Shown here: positions 9,962 through 18,659 of the stretch, piece after piece | Numbering within the stretch: the first letter of the stretch is position 1 | Layout of the letters: the number at the start of each line of letters is the position of its first letter | Assembly (NCBI RefSeq): GCF_028291725.1 | Contig: NZ_JAQGNT010000098.1 | Span: 1-64,000, forward strand | Source: Hydrocarboniphaga sp. | GTDB lineage: Bacteria > Pseudomonadota > Gammaproteobacteria > Nevskiales > Nevskiaceae | DNA length: 64,000 nt | Direction of reading: 5' to 3' | Program-made: the position numbers and the translations under genes | Notes under the pieces: generated by a model | What the model saw: the letters and a program-made list of their open reading frames with translations, nothing else | What the model was told of the DNA's origin: nothing | Databases searched by the model: none

Positions 9962-10755
9962 AGAACCAGCGCGTGCTGCTCACCGGCGCATCGGGTGGCA
10001 TCGGCCGTGAGCTGGCGTTCGAACTCGCGCAGCACGGAGCGACGGTTCTGTTGTCGGGGCGCAAGACCCTGGTGCTCGACAACATCGCCAACGCGATCAT
10101 CAATCTCGGTGGCCAGGCCCGGATTCTGCCCTGCGACCTGTCGGCCGCTGGCGGGCCGCAGCGCCTGATCGAGCAGGCCACGCGTGATGGCGCGACGCTG
10201 GACATCGTCATCAGCTGCGCCGGCATCTCGCATTTCGGCATGACCGAAGACCTGGGCAGCGAGCAGCTCAATCAACTGCTGCGTACCAACGTGGTTGCGC
10301 CGATGCAGCTGGCGCAGGCGGTGCTGCCGGTATTCAAGGCTCAGGGGCGTGGCCTGATCGTCAATGTCGGCTCGATTTTCGGCTCGATCGGCTTCCCCTG
10401 TTTCAGCGCCTATTCGGCCAGCAAGTTCGCACTGCGCGGATTCTCCGAGGCGCTGCGGCGCGAACTGCAGGGCAGCGGCGTCGACGTGCTCTACGTGGCG
10501 CCGCGCTACACCCGAACCGCGATCAACGAGGGCGCGGTCAGCCGCATGGCCGACGCGGTCGCGATGAAGCAGGACGAGCCGCAGCGCGTCGCCAAGGCGA
10601 TCGCTGATGCGATCCGTGGCAACGCGCGCGAGCGCTACCTGGGCTGGCCAGAGCGCTTCTTCGTGAAGCTCAACGCACTGTTCCCGCGCCTGGTCGACAA
10701 GGGTTTGCGCGAGCAGGGCAGGCGTATGCGCCCGTTCGCGCTCTCGGGCTCCTGA
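9952..10755 (+). CDS. SDR family oxidoreductase
   Basis: LLTGASGGIG, NVGSIFGS, YSASKFAL motifs. Confidence 0.92.
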   Translation: MQLKNQRVLLTGASGGIGRELAFELAQHGATVLLSGRKTLVLDNIANAIINLGGQARILPCDLSAAGGPQRLIEQATRDGATLDIVISCAGISHFGMTEDLGSEQLNQLLRTNVVAPMQLAQAVLPVFKAQGRGLIVNVGSIFGSIGFPCFSAYSASKFALRGFSEALRRELQGSGVDVLYVAPRYTRTAINEGAVSRMADAVAMKQDEPQRVAKAIADAIRGNARERYLGWPERFFVKLNALFPRLVDKGLREQGRRMRPFALSGS

Positions 10756-10787
10756 TCTCTCGAAATTTCCATTGGAGTCATCGATCC

Positions 10788-11444
10788 ATGTTCAATAATC
10801 CGATCTGCAAAAGTCTGTTGATGCTGGGCAGCGGCCTGCTAATGCTGTTCATGCTGCCGGCGCACGCCGATGCGCTGGGCGAGCGGATCGCCGGTCTGCA
10901 GCACGGCTGGGCCCAGTCCTACTACCAGCTGCCCGAGGCGCAGAAGCCGGCGAGTTTCGATGCGCTGATCGGCACGGCAGCGAGCGTCGCGGCGGAGTAT
11001 CCGGCGCGTGCCGAGCCGATGATCTGGCAGGCGATCATCCTGAGCAGCGCCGCCAAGTTCCAGGGCGGCCTCGGTGCGCTGTCCAAGATCAAGCAGGCGC
11101 GTGAGCTGCTGCTGTCAGCCGAGAAGATCGATGCGAAGGCGCTAGCCGGTTCGGTCTACACCTCGCTCGGCAGCCTGTACGCGAAGGCGCCCGGCTGGCC
11201 GCTGGCCTTCGGTGACAAGAAGCAGGCGGCGGCCTACCTGCAAAAAGCGCTCGCGATCAATCCCGACGGCATCGACCCGAACTACTTTTATGGTGATCTG
11301 CTGCTCGAGCAGAAGAACGCGGTCGAGGCCGAGCGCTATCTGAACAAGGCGCTGGCCGCGGCGCCGCGGCCCGGCCGCGAGGACGCCGATGCCGGCCGCC
11401 GCGCCGAGATCACGCAGGCGCTCGCCCAGTTGAAGCAGGGCTGA
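10788..11444 (+). CDS. Secreted TPR-like protein
   Basis: Signal peptide; AAAYLQKALAINPDGI...AERYLNKALAAAP repeats. Confidence 0.65.
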   Translation: MFNNPICKSLLMLGSGLLMLFMLPAHADALGERIAGLQHGWAQSYYQLPEAQKPASFDALIGTAASVAAEYPARAEPMIWQAIILSSAAKFQGGLGALSKIKQARELLLSAEKIDAKALAGSVYTSLGSLYAKAPGWPLAFGDKKQAAAYLQKALAINPDGIDPNYFYGDLLLEQKNAVEAERYLNKALAAAPRPGREDADAGRRAEITQALAQLKQG

Positions 11445-11449
11445 CGGCG

Positions 11450-12016
11450 ATGAAGCCGAATCCGGGCGGGGACCTGCGTCCCCAATCTTCATGGCTGATC
11501 GGTTTTCACTGGGCCACTCTCGCGCTGATCCTGATCGGAGTAGCCGCCGTGCTGGGCCGCGAGTGGATCGACGACAAGCTGCTCCGCCTGTGCCTGATCC
11601 AGTTGCATCGCGGCAGCGGCCTGCTGGTGATGATGCTGACCCTGGTGCGCCTGCCCTTGTCGCCGTGGCTCAAGGATCGGGTCGTCGAGACCACGCAGCT
11701 GATGCGGTATGCCGCGAGCGCCACGCACTGGCTGCTGTACGGTCTGCTGCTCGCGATACCCGCGGTGGGCTGGGCGCTGAGCTCGGCGCACGGACAGGAT
11801 CTCAGTTTTCTCGGCCTGATTCCGCTGCCGCCGCTGGTTGCGCGCGATCGTGATCTCGCCGATCAGCTGCAGCAGATCCACGAAGCGCTCGCGATCGCGA
11901 TGCTGTGCATCGCGCTGATCCACGCCTCTGCGGCGCTCTGGCACCACTACGTGCGCCGTGACGCGGTACTGATGAGCATGCTGCCACGGCGTCGCGGCTC
12001 GATCGAGAACCCGTAG
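11450..12016 (+). CDS. Cytochrome b561 family protein
   Basis: Four hydrophobic helices with HWATL, LHRGSGL, HWLLYGLLLAIP, HASAALWHHYV histidines. Confidence 0.85.
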   Translation: MKPNPGGDLRPQSSWLIGFHWATLALILIGVAAVLGREWIDDKLLRLCLIQLHRGSGLLVMMLTLVRLPLSPWLKDRVVETTQLMRYAASATHWLLYGLLLAIPAVGWALSSAHGQDLSFLGLIPLPPLVARDRDLADQLQQIHEALAIAMLCIALIHASAALWHHYVRRDAVLMSMLPRRRGSIENP

Positions 12017-12092
12017 GTCGGCAATCCCTTGCCGACGTGCGAAGCCCGATGCGCAAGTGGAGCCTCACGTCGGCAAGGGATTGCCGACCTAC
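12013..12092. repeat. Family A palindromic repeat
   Basis: gtaggtcggcaatcccttgccgacgtg ... cacgtcggcaagggattgccgacctac. Confidence 0.9.
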
Positions 12093-12134
12093 GGCATCAA
12101 AAAGTTGTTATCGCAGCACTACAGGGAGATATAC

Positions 12135-13496
12135 ATGCAGCAGATTTTCCAGCCGCAGCGGACGCTCGGCCGGCTTTTGATGTTGGTGCTGTTGTCGGCC
12201 GCGTCGAGCACCGCGAGCGCCTTGCCGAGTTTCGCGCGCCAGACCGGCGAAGACTGCGCCGCCTGCCATGTCGGCGGCATCGGCCCGCAGCTGACTCCGC
12301 ATGGCACCAAGTTCAAGATCGGTGGCTACACCGACGGCGACAACGCAGAAAAATTCTGGGTGCCGATGTCCGGCCAGGCGATCACCACGAGCACGCACAC
12401 CAGCAAGGATCAGCCCGGCGGCGCCGCGCCCGGCTACAAGGCAAATGACAACACGATCTTCCAGGAAGGCTCGGTATTCCTGGCCGGGCGCTTCGCGCCG
12501 CATGTCGGTGGTTTCGTGCAGGGCACCTATTCGGGCGTCGATCATGCCTGGTCCTGGGACAACGTGGATCTGCGCGCCGCGCTGCCGTTGCAGCTCGGCG
12601 GCGGTGAAACCACGTTCGGCGTGTCGCTGAACAACAGCCCGAGTACGCAGGACCCATTCAACACGCTGCCGTCATGGAGCTTCCCCTACGTTTCTTCGGA
12701 CCTGACGCCGGGCTATCTGGGCGAGCCGCTGCTGGCCGGCGGACTCGGGCAGCTGAGCACCGGACTCACCGGCTACGCCTACATCAACGAATGGGTCTAC
12801 GCCGAGGCCGGCGCGTATCGCGATCTGCCGGGTGATTTCCTGAGCAGCGTCGGTGTGCCGCGTGAAGACCGCGTGAATCTCGATGGCGCGGCGCCGTACT
12901 GGCGCCTGCATGTCGGCCACGAGTTCAAGCATCAGTACGCGTCGCTGGGCCTGTTCGGGCTCGACGCCTCGATCCAGCCCGATCCCGGCGCCGGCGCGAA
13001 AGACCAGTACCGCGACATCGGCATCGACGGCACGTACCAGTTCATCGGCACGCATCGCAACATCTTCTCGGTCAATGCCCGCTACATCCGCGAGAAGCAG
13101 GATCTGAATGCCACGGTCGCCGAAGGCGGCGCCGAGCGCAACAACGCGACGCTGACCGAGTACAACTTCAGCGCGTCCTACTACTACCTCAATACCTACG
13201 GCTTTACGGTCGGCGCCTTCGGCACCGGCGGCGACACCGATCAAACGCTGTACGCGGCCGCCGACATCGAGGGCTCGCGCACCGGTAAGCCCGATACCCA
13301 GGGCACGATCTGGCAGATCGACTACACGCCCTGGGGCAAGGAAGCTTCGTGGATGGCGCCTTGGGCCAATCTGCGGCTGGCGCTGCAATACACCGCGTAC
13401 AGCCAGTTCAACGGTGCGAGTTCCGACTACGACGGCGCGGGCCGCGATGCTTCCGACAACAACACGCTGATGGCCTTCGCATGGCTCGCGTTTTGA
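12135..13496 (+). CDS. Monoheme c-type cytochrome fused to outer-membrane beta-barrel (Cyc2-like)
   Basis: Signal peptide, FARQTGEDCAACHVGGIGPQLTPHGTKFKIGGYT then barrel-like region ending AWLAF. Confidence 0.65.
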   Translation: MQQIFQPQRTLGRLLMLVLLSAASSTASALPSFARQTGEDCAACHVGGIGPQLTPHGTKFKIGGYTDGDNAEKFWVPMSGQAITTSTHTSKDQPGGAAPGYKANDNTIFQEGSVFLAGRFAPHVGGFVQGTYSGVDHAWSWDNVDLRAALPLQLGGGETTFGVSLNNSPSTQDPFNTLPSWSFPYVSSDLTPGYLGEPLLAGGLGQLSTGLTGYAYINEWVYAEAGAYRDLPGDFLSSVGVPREDRVNLDGAAPYWRLHVGHEFKHQYASLGLFGLDASIQPDPGAGAKDQYRDIGIDGTYQFIGTHRNIFSVNARYIREKQDLNATVAEGGAERNNATLTEYNFSASYYYLNTYGFTVGAFGTGGDTDQTLYAAADIEGSRTGKPDTQGTIWQIDYTPWGKEASWMAPWANLRLALQYTAYSQFNGASSDYDGAGRDASDNNTLMAFAWLAF

Positions 13497-13879
13497 ACGC
13501 CGTGCACTCGCCGCTGGGTTTGGCGGCGGCTCTGGCGATGCTGGCCGTGGCCACGGGCCCGGCCCTTGCCGCCGACGCGAAAAAAGGTGCCGACTCGTTC
13601 GACGAGAACTGCAGCGAGTGCCATAGTGTGGCCAGCACCTTGCGTAGCAAGAAAGGGCCGAGCCTGTATGGTGTGGTTGGCCGCAATGCTGCCAGCATCG
13701 AGGGCTTCAGCTATTCGGACGCGATCAAGCAGCGCCCCATCGTCTGGAGCCGGGAGAATCTCGATGCCTACATTGCCGCACCGAAGAAATTCGTGCCTGG
13801 CGGCAAGATGAAGTTCGACGGGGTCGCCGACACGGCCGAGCGTGCCGATCTGATCGAGTTTCTAGAGCATCCGAACTAG
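13481..13879 (+). CDS. Soluble class I c-type cytochrome
   Basis: Signal peptide, CSECH heme motif, GPSLYGVVGR, PGGKMKF distal Met. Confidence 0.88.
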   Translation: MARVLNAVHSPLGLAAALAMLAVATGPALAADAKKGADSFDENCSECHSVASTLRSKKGPSLYGVVGRNAASIEGFSYSDAIKQRPIVWSRENLDAYIAAPKKFVPGGKMKFDGVADTAERADLIEFLEHPN

Positions 13880-13901
13880 TCGCCTTACCGAGTACGCACG
13901 C

Positions 13902-14522
13902 ATGGAAATGATTGGTCGTCTTGGGTCGGTGCAGAAAACGCGCCGCCTGCTGTTGAAACTCGCCGGCCTGCCGCTGGTGCCGTTGCTGCTGGTGACCTCG
14001 TCGCGCTGGCAGGACGGTGGCTTTATCCACGAGAGCATCGAGGGAATCGGGCTGCTGCTGATCCTGACCTGCCTGCTGGGGCGCGCTGCTTGCACGCTGT
14101 ATATCGGCGGCCGCAAATGCAGCGAGCTGGTCACCATCGGCCCGTACTCGATGTCGCGCAATCCACTGTATTTCTATTCGCTGCTGGGTACGCTCGGTGC
14201 CGGATTGATGTTTGGCTCGGTGGTGGTCGGCGTGTTCTTCGGCGCGATCTACCTTCTGGTGTTCGATCGACTGATCCGGCGCGAAGAGCGCTTCCTCGAA
14301 GCCAGTTTTCCTTTCACCTTTCCGGATTACTGCGCCAGCACGCCGCGCTGGTGGCCGCGCCTGGGCAACTGGCGCGGTGTAGACGAGATCGTCGTGCGTC
14401 CGCGCCTGGTCTACAACACGCTGCGCGACGCCAGCGTGTTCGTGCTGATGGTGCCGCTGTTCGAGGGTATCGAGGCGGTGCAGCAGATGGGCTGGCTGCC
14501 GGTGCTCGTCAAGCTGCCGTAG
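13902..14522 (+). CDS. Isoprenylcysteine methyltransferase-like/PEMT family membrane protein
   Basis: GPYSMSRNPLYFYSLLGTLGAGLMFGS and EERFLEASFPFTFPDYCASTPRWWP. Confidence 0.75.
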   Translation: MEMIGRLGSVQKTRRLLLKLAGLPLVPLLLVTSSRWQDGGFIHESIEGIGLLLILTCLLGRAACTLYIGGRKCSELVTIGPYSMSRNPLYFYSLLGTLGAGLMFGSVVVGVFFGAIYLLVFDRLIRREERFLEASFPFTFPDYCASTPRWWPRLGNWRGVDEIVVRPRLVYNTLRDASVFVLMVPLFEGIEAVQQMGWLPVLVKLP

Positions 14523-14528
14523 CGGCCG

Positions 14529-14693
14529 CTAGTGGTCCGTTGCATGCTTGGCGGCGCAAATAAAACCGATGGATTTCGGCCTGTGGCAAGGCGCAAACCA
14601 CAGCAATAGCACCGCTATTGCGAGGATTTGCAACGCCGCCACGGGTCGAAAGACGCGGTTTTATGTGCCGTCAAGCGTGCAACGGACCACTAG
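14529..14693. repeat. Family D nested palindromic MITE-like element, copy 1
   Basis: ctagtggtccgttgca...tgcaacggaccactag terminal inverted repeats plus internal nested stems around agcaatagcaccgctattgc. Confidence 0.85.
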
Positions 14694-15698
14694 ATAATCG
14701 TACTGCCGGTACAGGGCGTCAAAGACCACGGCCGACAGCCGCATTCTCTGTTCGTCATCTTTGCCCGACAGTGCAATTCCGGAAAGCACTGCTCCGATTC
14801 CGGCAGCCTCGTCCGGCTGGAACTTGTCGTCCTTCAGATCGAGATCGTGGATGACTCTTGCGATCGCGACAACCGCCGGATCATCGATCTGGAAGCGCTC
14901 CCGCAATACTTCGAAGGTGCAGTGATCTCCCTCGTGCGTGAACTCGCCGACGGACATATCGAAGCGAATCGTCCGTGCCCGCGGCGGCGCCTGTTCATCG
15001 GCGAAAACATCGGTGAAAACGAATCGGGCTGCTGGATCGATGAACCTCTGAATCAACCAGGCGCTGGCCATGCGATCGACGCGAATGCCGGGGCGCGTCG
15101 CCCAGGTGCGGCCGACATAGCCAGACAACTTGCCCTCTGCCGGGCTGGCCACCGGCGCTTCCTGCTCGTTCAGCAGCTTGTCGAACTCGCCCAGCAGCGC
15201 CGCTGCGCCGGCCCGGCTTGCCGCGCCGAAGAAATCGATGGCGCTGATCTGGTCGCAGCGTCTCTGCATGCGGCTGAAGCGCGTGCGCAGTTCGCCGGCG
15301 TTTCCGGACGTTGCCGAGATCATCGCCAGCGCCTCGCGGATCTCGTCACTCAGCGCTGAATAGTCGGCCTCACGCGCCGCATTGAAGAGCGCCCGGACCT
15401 GGGCATCGGACAGCCCGTCGATGAAGCGCGCTTCGCACACCGAGGCCTCGCCTCCCGCGCCTTCGATTTCTTTCAGCAGCCACTGGAAGTCCTCGCGAGT
15501 CTGATCGTTGCACGGCAAGGCATAAACCGAATTCTTGATCGCCATGGCACCCAGGCCCTGCATGCGCCGCCAGATTTTCACGCGCAGATAGTCCGGCTTG
15601 GGTGGTAGCTGGTGGATCAGCAGCAGCCAGTGCTCCGCTGCCGCGATGTCGAGCGGCGGCGGACTTGATGATACGGTTGTATCTTTTATCATTTTCAT
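14661..15698 (-). CDS. chrB: ChrB-like chromate resistance regulator
   Basis: WLLLIHQLPPKPDYLRVKIWRRMQGLGA...NSVYALP; C-terminal chromate-resistance domain RPGIRVDRMASAWLIQRFIDPAARFVF. Confidence 0.85.
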   Translation of the reverse strand: MKMIKDTTVSSSPPPLDIAAAEHWLLLIHQLPPKPDYLRVKIWRRMQGLGAMAIKNSVYALPCNDQTREDFQWLLKEIEGAGGEASVCEARFIDGLSDAQVRALFNAAREADYSALSDEIREALAMISATSGNAGELRTRFSRMQRRCDQISAIDFFGAASRAGAAALLGEFDKLLNEQEAPVASPAEGKLSGYVGRTWATRPGIRVDRMASAWLIQRFIDPAARFVFTDVFADEQAPPRARTIRFDMSVGEFTHEGDHCTFEVLRERFQIDDPAVVAIARVIHDLDLKDDKFQPDEAAGIGAVLSGIALSGKDDEQRMRLSAVVFDALYRQYDYLVVRCTLDGT

Positions 15699-15705
15699 AA
15701 GATAC
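15670..15705. promoter_or_regulatory. Candidate operator between chrB and rhodanese-ChrB gene
   Basis: Three GATAC/GTATC half-sites; GATACggttGTATC and GTATCTT-N13-AAGATAC dyads. Confidence 0.4.
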
Positions 15706-15743
15706 GCTTTCTATATTGGAAATCGCCAGTCCGGTCCCCGTAC

Positions 15744-16560
15744 ATGAAAGCCGATCCCGACAGTGTAGAGGTCAGCGTTTTGCAGGCGCTGCTCGGCAGC
15801 AGGGCCGCGCCCTTGGTCATCGACGTCCGTCGCGTCGACGACATCGAAGCGTCTGGCCGGGTGATCAGCGGATCGCTGCGGCGAGCACCGGACCGGAGCT
15901 GCGACTGGGTGCCGACGCTACCCCGGTCGCAGCCTGTGGTGGTGTATTGCGAACACGGGCGCTGGATCAGCCAAAGCATGGCCGGCACGTTGCGGGAAGC
16001 GGGTGTCGACGCCCGCTATCTGACCGGCGGATATAGCGCATGGAGCGCCGCTGGTGGGCTGACCCGGCTGTGCCGGCCGTCGATAGAGCGGCCCACGGCC
16101 TGGGTGACGCGGGAGCGGCCCAAGATCGATCGCATAGCCTGCCCCTGGCTGATCCGGCGATTCATCGATCCGCTGGCGCAGTTCCACTACGTGTCCGCAG
16201 CCGCCGTACTGGCGGAAGCCGAACGACTCGGCGCCGAGCCCTACGACGTGCCGGGCGTGGACTACAGCCACGACGCGGAGCGCTGCAGTTTCGACGCCTT
16301 TATCCGGCAGTTCGATCTGCGCGATCCGGCGCTGGATCAGCTGGCGACGATCGTGCGCGGTGCCGACACCTCGCGGCTCGACCTCGCCCCGCAAGCGGCT
16401 GGGCTGCTGGCGATCTCCTTGGGCCTGTCGGCCACTCGCCGATGACCACGCGATGCTGGACCACGGCATGACGCTGTACGACGCGCTTTACGCCTGGTGC
16501 CGGTCCGGCCAGGCAGAAACGCATCACTGGAACCCGCAAGCCACGGAGGCACCGACATGA
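15744..16560 (+). pseudogene. Rhodanese domain fused to ChrB C-terminal domain, apparent 1-nt frameshift at about 16434
   Basis: Frame 1 (15744..16445) stops after AISLGLSA; conserved tail ADDHAMLDHGMTLYDALYAWCRSGQAETHHWN continues in the next frame to a tga at 16558 overlapping the next start (atga). Confidence 0.75.
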
Positions 16561-17303
16561 ACGACAACGACACACCCAACGACATCAGCCGTCGCGAGGC
16601 GCTGGGCCTGCTCGGAACCGGTGTCGCGGCGGCCGCGTTTCCCCAATTTGCTGCGGCCGAAGCGACACGGCCGGCATTCACGCTGCCGCCAGCGTTTGCC
16701 GGCAAGCACGAGCCCAGGCCGCTGCTCTTCGACCCGGCCAAGCTCAGCGGTCTTTCGGAAAAGCTGATCCGCTCGCATTGGGACAACAACTACATCGGCT
16801 CGGTGAAAGCGCTGAACATGATCGAAGGCCGGCTTGCTGCCGCAATGCAGGACAGGGATTTTCCGCCGCTGGTCTATGGCGGACTCAAGCGCGAAGAAAC
16901 GCACCGCGTCGGTTCCGTGGTGCTTCACGAACATTACTTCGGCAACCTGGGTGGTGACGGCAAGTCGGGCGGCGACATTGCCGCTGCGCTGAAGTCGGTC
17001 TACGGCAGCGTCGAAGCCTGGGAAGCCGAATTTCGGCGGACCGCGCTGTCCTTGGCCGGCGGCTCGGGCTGGTGCGTGCTAAGCCTGAACCCCTACACCG
17101 GCGACATGCGCAATCAATGGATGTGGGATCACATGCACGGTGCCATCGGCGGCCTGCCGCTGCTGGTGCTCGACATGTACGAGCACAGTTTCCATATGGA
17201 TTACGGCAGCGCCGCAGCCAAGTATCTGGACGCCTTCATCGCCAATGTGAATTGGGAAGTCGTCGATCAGCGCTTCCAGCACGCCCGCCGTTTCGCAGTC
17301 TGA
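16557..17303 (+). CDS. Fe/Mn superoxide dismutase with Tat-like signal
   Basis: SRREALGLLGTG twin-arginine; HWDNNYIG, HEHYFGNL, DMYEHSFHMDYG SOD motifs. Confidence 0.85.
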   Translation: MNDNDTPNDISRREALGLLGTGVAAAAFPQFAAAEATRPAFTLPPAFAGKHEPRPLLFDPAKLSGLSEKLIRSHWDNNYIGSVKALNMIEGRLAAAMQDRDFPPLVYGGLKREETHRVGSVVLHEHYFGNLGGDGKSGGDIAAALKSVYGSVEAWEAEFRRTALSLAGGSGWCVLSLNPYTGDMRNQWMWDHMHGAIGGLPLLVLDMYEHSFHMDYGSAAAKYLDAFIANVNWEVVDQRFQHARRFAV

Positions 17304-17316
17304 AGGCACTATCCCG

Positions 17317-18657
17317 ATGGAATCCGGCACTCCGGCGGTTTCGTTCCGCGAAGCGTTTTTTGTGTGGCTGAAGATCGGTTTCATCAACTTCGGCGGGCCG
17401 GCCGGACAAATCGCGTTGATGCATCGGATCGTCGTCGACGAGAAGCGTTGGATCTCCGAAGAACGCTTCCTTCATGCCTTGAACTACTGCATGTTGCTGC
17501 CGGGCCCCGAGGCGCAGCAGCTCGCTACTTATGTCGGCTGGCTGATGCACAAGACGCTCGGCGGACTCGTCGCCGGCCTGCTGTTCATCCTGCCGGGCTT
17601 CGTGCTGATGACGCTGATCGCGATCGCCTACGTTAGCTACGGCGATCTGAGCTGGATGCAGGGCCTGTTGTTCGGCATGCAGGCGGCGACGCTGGCGATC
17701 GTCATCGAAGCGGTGATCCGGGTCGGCAAGCGCGCCCTCAAGCATCGCGCACTGTACTGGCTGGCGGGTATCGCCTTCATCGGCATCTTCGCGTTCGGAG
17801 CGCCGTTCCCGCTGATCATCCTGGCTGCGGGACTGATCGGCCTGGCCGGCTGCCGATGGGCGCCGAAGGTGTTCCTGCCGGCGGGCAAGGCGGCCAACGC
17901 CGCCGAGAAAGAAGCGATACCGGACTCGGCACATCCGGCGGCTGGCTGGGGCTTGCACGTGCTGATGTCGGGCGTCGTACTGTGGGGGCTGCCGGTGCTG
18001 CTGCTGTTTCTGACGCTCGGCGCGCAGCACGTTTTTACCCAGGAAGCGGTGTTCTTCAGCAAGATGGCGGTGGTGACGTTCGGCGGCGCCTATGCGGTGC
18101 TCGCCTACATGACCCAGCAGGCGGTCGAGCGTTACGGCTGGCTGATGCCGGGCGAAATGGTGCAGGGCCTGGCGCTGGCCGAGACCACGCCGGGGCCATT
18201 GATTCTGGTGCTGACCTACGTCGGCTTTCTCGGCGCGCATCGCGATCCCGGTTCGCTGCCGCCGCTGCTCGCGGGCGTGCTGGGTGGCGCGATATCAAGT
18301 TGGGTGACATTCGTGCCCTGCTTCCTGTGGATCTTCCTCGGGGCGCCCTATATCGAACGGCTGCGCGGAAATCCATGGCTGACTGCCGCCTTGACCGGCA
18401 TTACCGCGGCAGTCGTCGGCGTTATCCTCAATCTTTCGATCTGGTTCGCGATCCACGTGCTGTTCACGCAGGTCGATACCTGGTCCGGCTACGGGCTCAA
18501 GCTGCCGGCTCCACGGTTCTCGTCTCTCAGCATTGCCGCCTTGCTGCTCGGAGCCGGCTCGATGCTGGCGCTACTGAGATTCCACGTGAATCTGCTGCTC
18601 ACACTGGCGGCATGTGCAGCGATCGGCCTGGCGCTGAAGCTGAGCGGAGTCGCCTAG
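17317..18657 (+). CDS. chrA: Chromate efflux transporter ChrA
   Basis: FINFGGPAGQIALMH, LNYCMLLPGPEAQQLATYVGWLMH, KMAVVTFGGAYAVLAYM, LAETTPGPLI. Confidence 0.95.
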   Translation: MESGTPAVSFREAFFVWLKIGFINFGGPAGQIALMHRIVVDEKRWISEERFLHALNYCMLLPGPEAQQLATYVGWLMHKTLGGLVAGLLFILPGFVLMTLIAIAYVSYGDLSWMQGLLFGMQAATLAIVIEAVIRVGKRALKHRALYWLAGIAFIGIFAFGAPFPLIILAAGLIGLAGCRWAPKVFLPAGKAANAAEKEAIPDSAHPAAGWGLHVLMSGVVLWGLPVLLLFLTLGAQHVFTQEAVFFSKMAVVTFGGAYAVLAYMTQQAVERYGWLMPGEMVQGLALAETTPGPLILVLTYVGFLGAHRDPGSLPPLLAGVLGGAISSWVTFVPCFLWIFLGAPYIERLRGNPWLTAALTGITAAVVGVILNLSIWFAIHVLFTQVDTWSGYGLKLPAPRFSSLSIAALLLGAGSMLALLRFHVNLLLTLAACAAIGLALKLSGVA

Positions 18658-18659
18658 AT

